22,563 nt of DNA, from positions 1 through 22,563 of IMG/VR virus record IMGVR_UViG_3300042905_003138. One strand, given 5' to 3'. The stretch's first letter is position 1. Each line of letters opens with the position of its first letter. Source of the stretch: a virus. The notes beneath the pieces were generated by a model. That model was given only the letters and a program-made list of their open reading frames with translations, made no database searches and was not told the origin of the DNA. The translations under genes were made by a program, and so were the position numbers. Shown here in pieces: positions 20,093-22,563 of the stretch.

Positions 20093-20304
20093 CATCAGCG
20101 GCAAGTCTGTTAACGCTCATCGACGCAGCTATTGAGGCTCTCTTAACCGGAGGGGCTCAACAGTATTCTATTGGCTCAAGGACGGTTACCAAGCTTGACC
20201 TTAAGTCGCTCTTTGAAGAACGACGGATGTTGCAGCAACAGGTCGAGCGTGAAAGCGGTTCCGGTGGCGTGACTCTCGGTAGATTGTCGAGGGCTCGCAG
20301 ATGA
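20089..20304 (+). CDS. gpW-like head-tail connector protein
   Basis: 71 residues from ATG 20089. There is no good ribosome site, and the ATG is inside a hairpin. LLTLIDAAIEALLTGGAQQYSIG (residues 7-28), then a short strand (RTVTKL) and a second helix (LFEERRMLQQQVER) match the layout of gpW-type head-completion proteins of lambda-like phages, which close the head and join the tail. Length and position before the portal fit. The portal ATG overlaps its TGA (ATGA), so the portal may be translated by coupling. The family call is by pattern and place, not certain. Confidence 0.6.
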   Translation: MASAASLLTLIDAAIEALLTGGAQQYSIGSRTVTKLDLKSLFEERRMLQQQVERESGSGGVTLGRLSRARR

Positions 20305-22319
20305 TCGGAAAGATGCTCGATTCTGTTATCACGGCCATCAGCCCTACGGCTGGACTCCGAAGGGCTCAGGCTCGCAAGGTGCTCAGGTCTTTTACAGGGG
20401 CCGAACCTTCGCGAATCTCTAGCAGTCGCAAGCCAAAGAACAATCCAGCAGACATTGAGTTATCAGGGCCATTTGGTGCTGATACGCTTCGGGCATGGGC
20501 TCGGGACTTGGTGCGGAACAATGCTTACGCATGGGGCGTGGTTGATACCATTGTCTCATCGGTGGTCGGGTGTGGCATCAAGGCTCAGAGCCAATACGAG
20601 ACTCCGGCAGGCGATGACATCGAATCTATCAATGACCAGCGTGACAAGATTTGGTCGGAGTGGGCGGAAGTCTGCGATGTCAACGGGAAATACACGCTCG
20701 ATGAAATCCAGGCTATTTGCCAACGTGAGATGGTCGAGGCTGGTGAGGTGCTTGTACGGCTCATTAGAACGCCTGGCAAGGTCTATCGAGGAATCTATCG
20801 ACCAGTCCCATTGGCTCTCGAATTGATCGAAGCTGACCGGCTTGCAGGTGACAAGGACAACTACGCAGCAAGACTGACTCCGGCTGGTGACAATCGAATC
20901 ATTCGCGGGGTCGAGGTTGATGATCTTGGCCGGCCAGTTGCTTACTGGATCTACAAAGACCACCCATTGCAACCCTACGCTGTGACCAGAACTCCCGAGC
21001 GAGTGCCTGCCCATGAAATCATGCACCTATACAGGCAGGATCGAATCGGTCAAACGAGGGGCGTGACTTGGTTCGCTCCGGTGGTTACTCCGGTGCGGGA
21101 TCTTGGGACTTATCTTGACAACGAACTACAGGCTTCGGCTGTGGCAAGTTGTTTCACGGTGGCGATCAAGACTGATACGCCACTTGGAAATCTGATCGAG
21201 CCCGATGGAGTCGGCAACACTGACGACGCAGGCAATAGCTATAGCCATGTCGAGCCTGGTATGGTGATGAATCTTCGACCGGGTGAGGATGTTGTTGGGC
21301 TCAATCCAGGCCGTCCTAACTCAGCGGCGGAGCCTTGGATCGCTTTGATCCTCCGGCAGATCGCAGTCGGTACAGGGCTCTCCTATGAAACCGTGGCAAG
21401 AGACTACAGCCAAACGTCCTACAGTTCATCGCGAACAAGCCAATTGGAAGATCGTCGGCGGTTCCGATGTTGGCAGAAATACTTGATCCGGCATTTGCTT
21501 CAACCCGTTTGGGATGCTTTTCTCGACGCGGCGGCACTCAGTTCTATCCCCTCGTTTCCCACCTCCAGCGAGCTACTGAGTGACCGTCGCACTTTTGCCC
21601 CTGTTGAATGGATGACTCCTGAGTGGGAATGGGTCGATCCGGCAACAGAGCAAGCAGCGGCTAAGGATGCAATTGAATCGTTCATGAGTGACTACCAAGC
21701 CGAGCTAGGTGCAAGGGGTCGATCGTGGCGAGCGGTCATGTACCAACGCGCTAAAGAGAACGCACTCAAGAAAAAGCTTGGTTTGCTAACGCCACAAGAG
21801 CAACAGCTAGCAATCTCGGCGGCTCAATCATCCGCACAAGGCCAAGAGTCAGCACTTGCACAGCAAGCAGCTGACATTGCGGAAAGCAGCGCAGCTATTG
21901 CTAGGACTTGGGTTACGACAGATGACGGCAACAGGCTGTTTATTGAAGATGGAGACCTAAAAACTAGTCCAGGCGGAAAAACAGTTAGTGTTTCAAAGCC
22001 TAGCGAATCAAACGATCAAAAAAACAAATCGAGCAATACAAGCGACGCCAGCAAACTAAAGTCATTTAATAACAATCCAAAAACTGCTAGCGATGTCGTT
22101 AACAATATAAGTTACGTGGCAAGCCTAGACATCAAGCCGGTTGACAACAAGATTTATTCGCGCGGTGGCAAAAAGTTTATTCTTGTGCATGGGAATTTTG
22201 GTAATTACGACAACCCTTTGGGGAACAAATTACGGGCTCTGAGTTTTGTTGAAGAAGTGGCGTCAAACGGCGTGAGTCAAGCTGCGATTTACCTAAAACC
22301 AAAAAAGGCGAAAGCATGA
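20301..22319 (+). CDS. phage portal protein, lambda GpB-like, with C-terminal extension
   Basis: 672 residues from ATG 20301. Portal hallmarks of the lambda family are ARDLVRNNAYAWGVVDTIVSSVVGCGI (about 67-93), EVLVRLIRTPGKV, LELIEADRL, GRPVAYWIY, YRQDRIGQTRGVTW, and the YSSSRTSQLEDRRRF region (about 375-389). The portal makes the ring at the capsid vertex through which DNA enters and leaves. The core, about 500 residues, ends near LGLLTPQEQQ; residues about 550-672 are extra. They hold a WVTTDDGNRLFIEDG motif, a Ser/Lys/Asn-rich linker and an unknown small domain, and the DNA there is more A-rich. It overlaps the next start (ATGA). Confidence 0.85.
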   Translation: MIGKMLDSVITAISPTAGLRRAQARKVLRSFTGAEPSRISSSRKPKNNPADIELSGPFGADTLRAWARDLVRNNAYAWGVVDTIVSSVVGCGIKAQSQYETPAGDDIESINDQRDKIWSEWAEVCDVNGKYTLDEIQAICQREMVEAGEVLVRLIRTPGKVYRGIYRPVPLALELIEADRLAGDKDNYAARLTPAGDNRIIRGVEVDDLGRPVAYWIYKDHPLQPYAVTRTPERVPAHEIMHLYRQDRIGQTRGVTWFAPVVTPVRDLGTYLDNELQASAVASCFTVAIKTDTPLGNLIEPDGVGNTDDAGNSYSHVEPGMVMNLRPGEDVVGLNPGRPNSAAEPWIALILRQIAVGTGLSYETVARDYSQTSYSSSRTSQLEDRRRFRCWQKYLIRHLLQPVWDAFLDAAALSSIPSFPTSSELLSDRRTFAPVEWMTPEWEWVDPATEQAAAKDAIESFMSDYQAELGARGRSWRAVMYQRAKENALKKKLGLLTPQEQQLAISAAQSSAQGQESALAQQAADIAESSAAIARTWVTTDDGNRLFIEDGDLKTSPGGKTVSVSKPSESNDQKNKSSNTSDASKLKSFNNNPKTASDVVNNISYVASLDIKPVDNKIYSRGGKKFILVHGNFGNYDNPLGNKLRALSFVEEVASNGVSQAAIYLKPKKAKA

Positions 22320-22390
22320 ACACGCCGATCGCTTCTTTTTTCAACAGGCTGAGCAGCCCACAGAATAGCGAGGTAGCCAATGCCCTATGA
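22316..22390 (+). CDS. 24-codon mini open reading frame
   Basis: ATG 22316 overlaps the portal stop (ATGA), giving a 24-residue peptide MNTPIASFFNRLSSPQ... that ends at TGA 22388-22390, just inside the next gene. Its start context (AAAGGCGAAAGC) is acceptable. It may be a coupling mini-gene that carries ribosomes from portal to the next gene, or chance. Confidence 0.3.
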   Translation: MNTPIASFFNRLSSPQNSEVANAL

Positions 22391-22563
22391 CGCAAAGACT
22401 ACAGCGGCTTGTCCGATCGCTAAGCCTTGGGGCGTGTTCAAAAGTGACGAACGTCAGCTTATGGGATGCCATGCAAGCGAGGCCGACGCTAACGATCAGA
22501 TCGCGGCTTTGTACGCAAGCGAACAGGTCGAGCGTGCAAAGTATGACGGCATTGACTTTACAC
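22380..22563 (+). CDS. start of a probable head protease/scaffold gene (cut by window edge)
   Basis: Open from ATG 22380 (GAGG at 22370-22373 upstream) to the window end, 61 codons seen. The visible N-terminus (CPIAKPWGVFKSDERQLMGCHASEADANDQIAALYASE) resembles the N-terminus of many phage proteins found after the portal and annotated as prohead or head-maturation proteases and minor head proteins. The catalytic part is not in this window, so the function follows from position and N-terminal pattern only. Confidence 0.5.
   Translation, partial: MPYDAKTTAACPIAKPWGVFKSDERQLMGCHASEADANDQIAALYASEQVERAKYDGIDFT

Noticed and set aside
1-22563. Integrase, repressor or attachment site to show a temperate phage
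   Set aside because: None was found. The small ribbon-helix-helix-like gene alone does not show lysogeny.

Overview
The window is a contiguous stretch of a tailed double-stranded DNA phage or prophage. All supported genes are on the + strand and tightly packed. Many start codons overlap the preceding stop (ATGA, GTGA), and GTG and TTG starts are common. The terminase, portal and replication genes establish the phage identity. No integrase, repressor, att site, tRNA or rRNA was seen, so lifestyle cannot be decided. The host is not proven; GATC/CGATCG-rich coding sequence and the gene styles would fit an aquatic or environmental bacterium (a planctomycete is only a guess).

Layout. (1) 15-3866: two small unknown genes, a staphylococcal-nuclease-fold protein, a small helical protein and two different DNA methyltransferases. 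(2) 3867-4095: a 229-base non-coding stretch with hairpins. (3) 4096-8541: the replication core, made of a DUF669 protein, a promoter plus structured leader with a strong terminator-like stem, an SF2 DEAH helicase with a zinc ribbon, and a PrimPol fused to a DUF3987-like ATPase. (4) 8542-8882: a non-coding candidate replication origin with ten exact TTGTCGC/GCGACAA boxes, two degenerate boxes and an (AT)10 tract. (5) 8883-10174: small replication and recombination genes, including a DUF3310 remnant, a RusA resolvase and a ribbon-helix-helix-like protein.

(6) 10233-13192: a membrane and envelope cassette behind its own candidate promoter. It has a holin-size membrane protein, an acidic protein ending in eight aspartates, a membrane-anchored helical protein, a papain-like (C1) cysteine protease, a membrane-anchored thioredoxin-like CPPC protein, a small membrane coiled-coil protein, and a membrane lipid desaturase of the CarF/TMEM189(PEDS1)/FAD4 family. 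This is the most unusual part of the window. (7) 13189-16196: probable virion or tail proteins, including a LamG-like lectin fold and a tail-fibre or baseplate-like protein. (8) 16193-17298: a zinc-finger/HNH endonuclease pair in a GATC-free island, probably a mobile homing-type insert. (9) 17387-22563: DNA packaging and head genes, with a possible small terminase, large terminase, zinc ribbon, gpW-like connector, lambda-type portal with an unusual C-terminal extension, and the start of a probable head protease or scaffold gene cut by the window edge.

The replication genes would open and copy the genome at the iteron region, RusA would resolve junctions, terminase and portal would package DNA, and the methyltransferases may protect or mark it. 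The envelope cassette probably acts on the host membrane late in infection or during lysogeny, by lysis, remodelling or exclusion. That role is inference.
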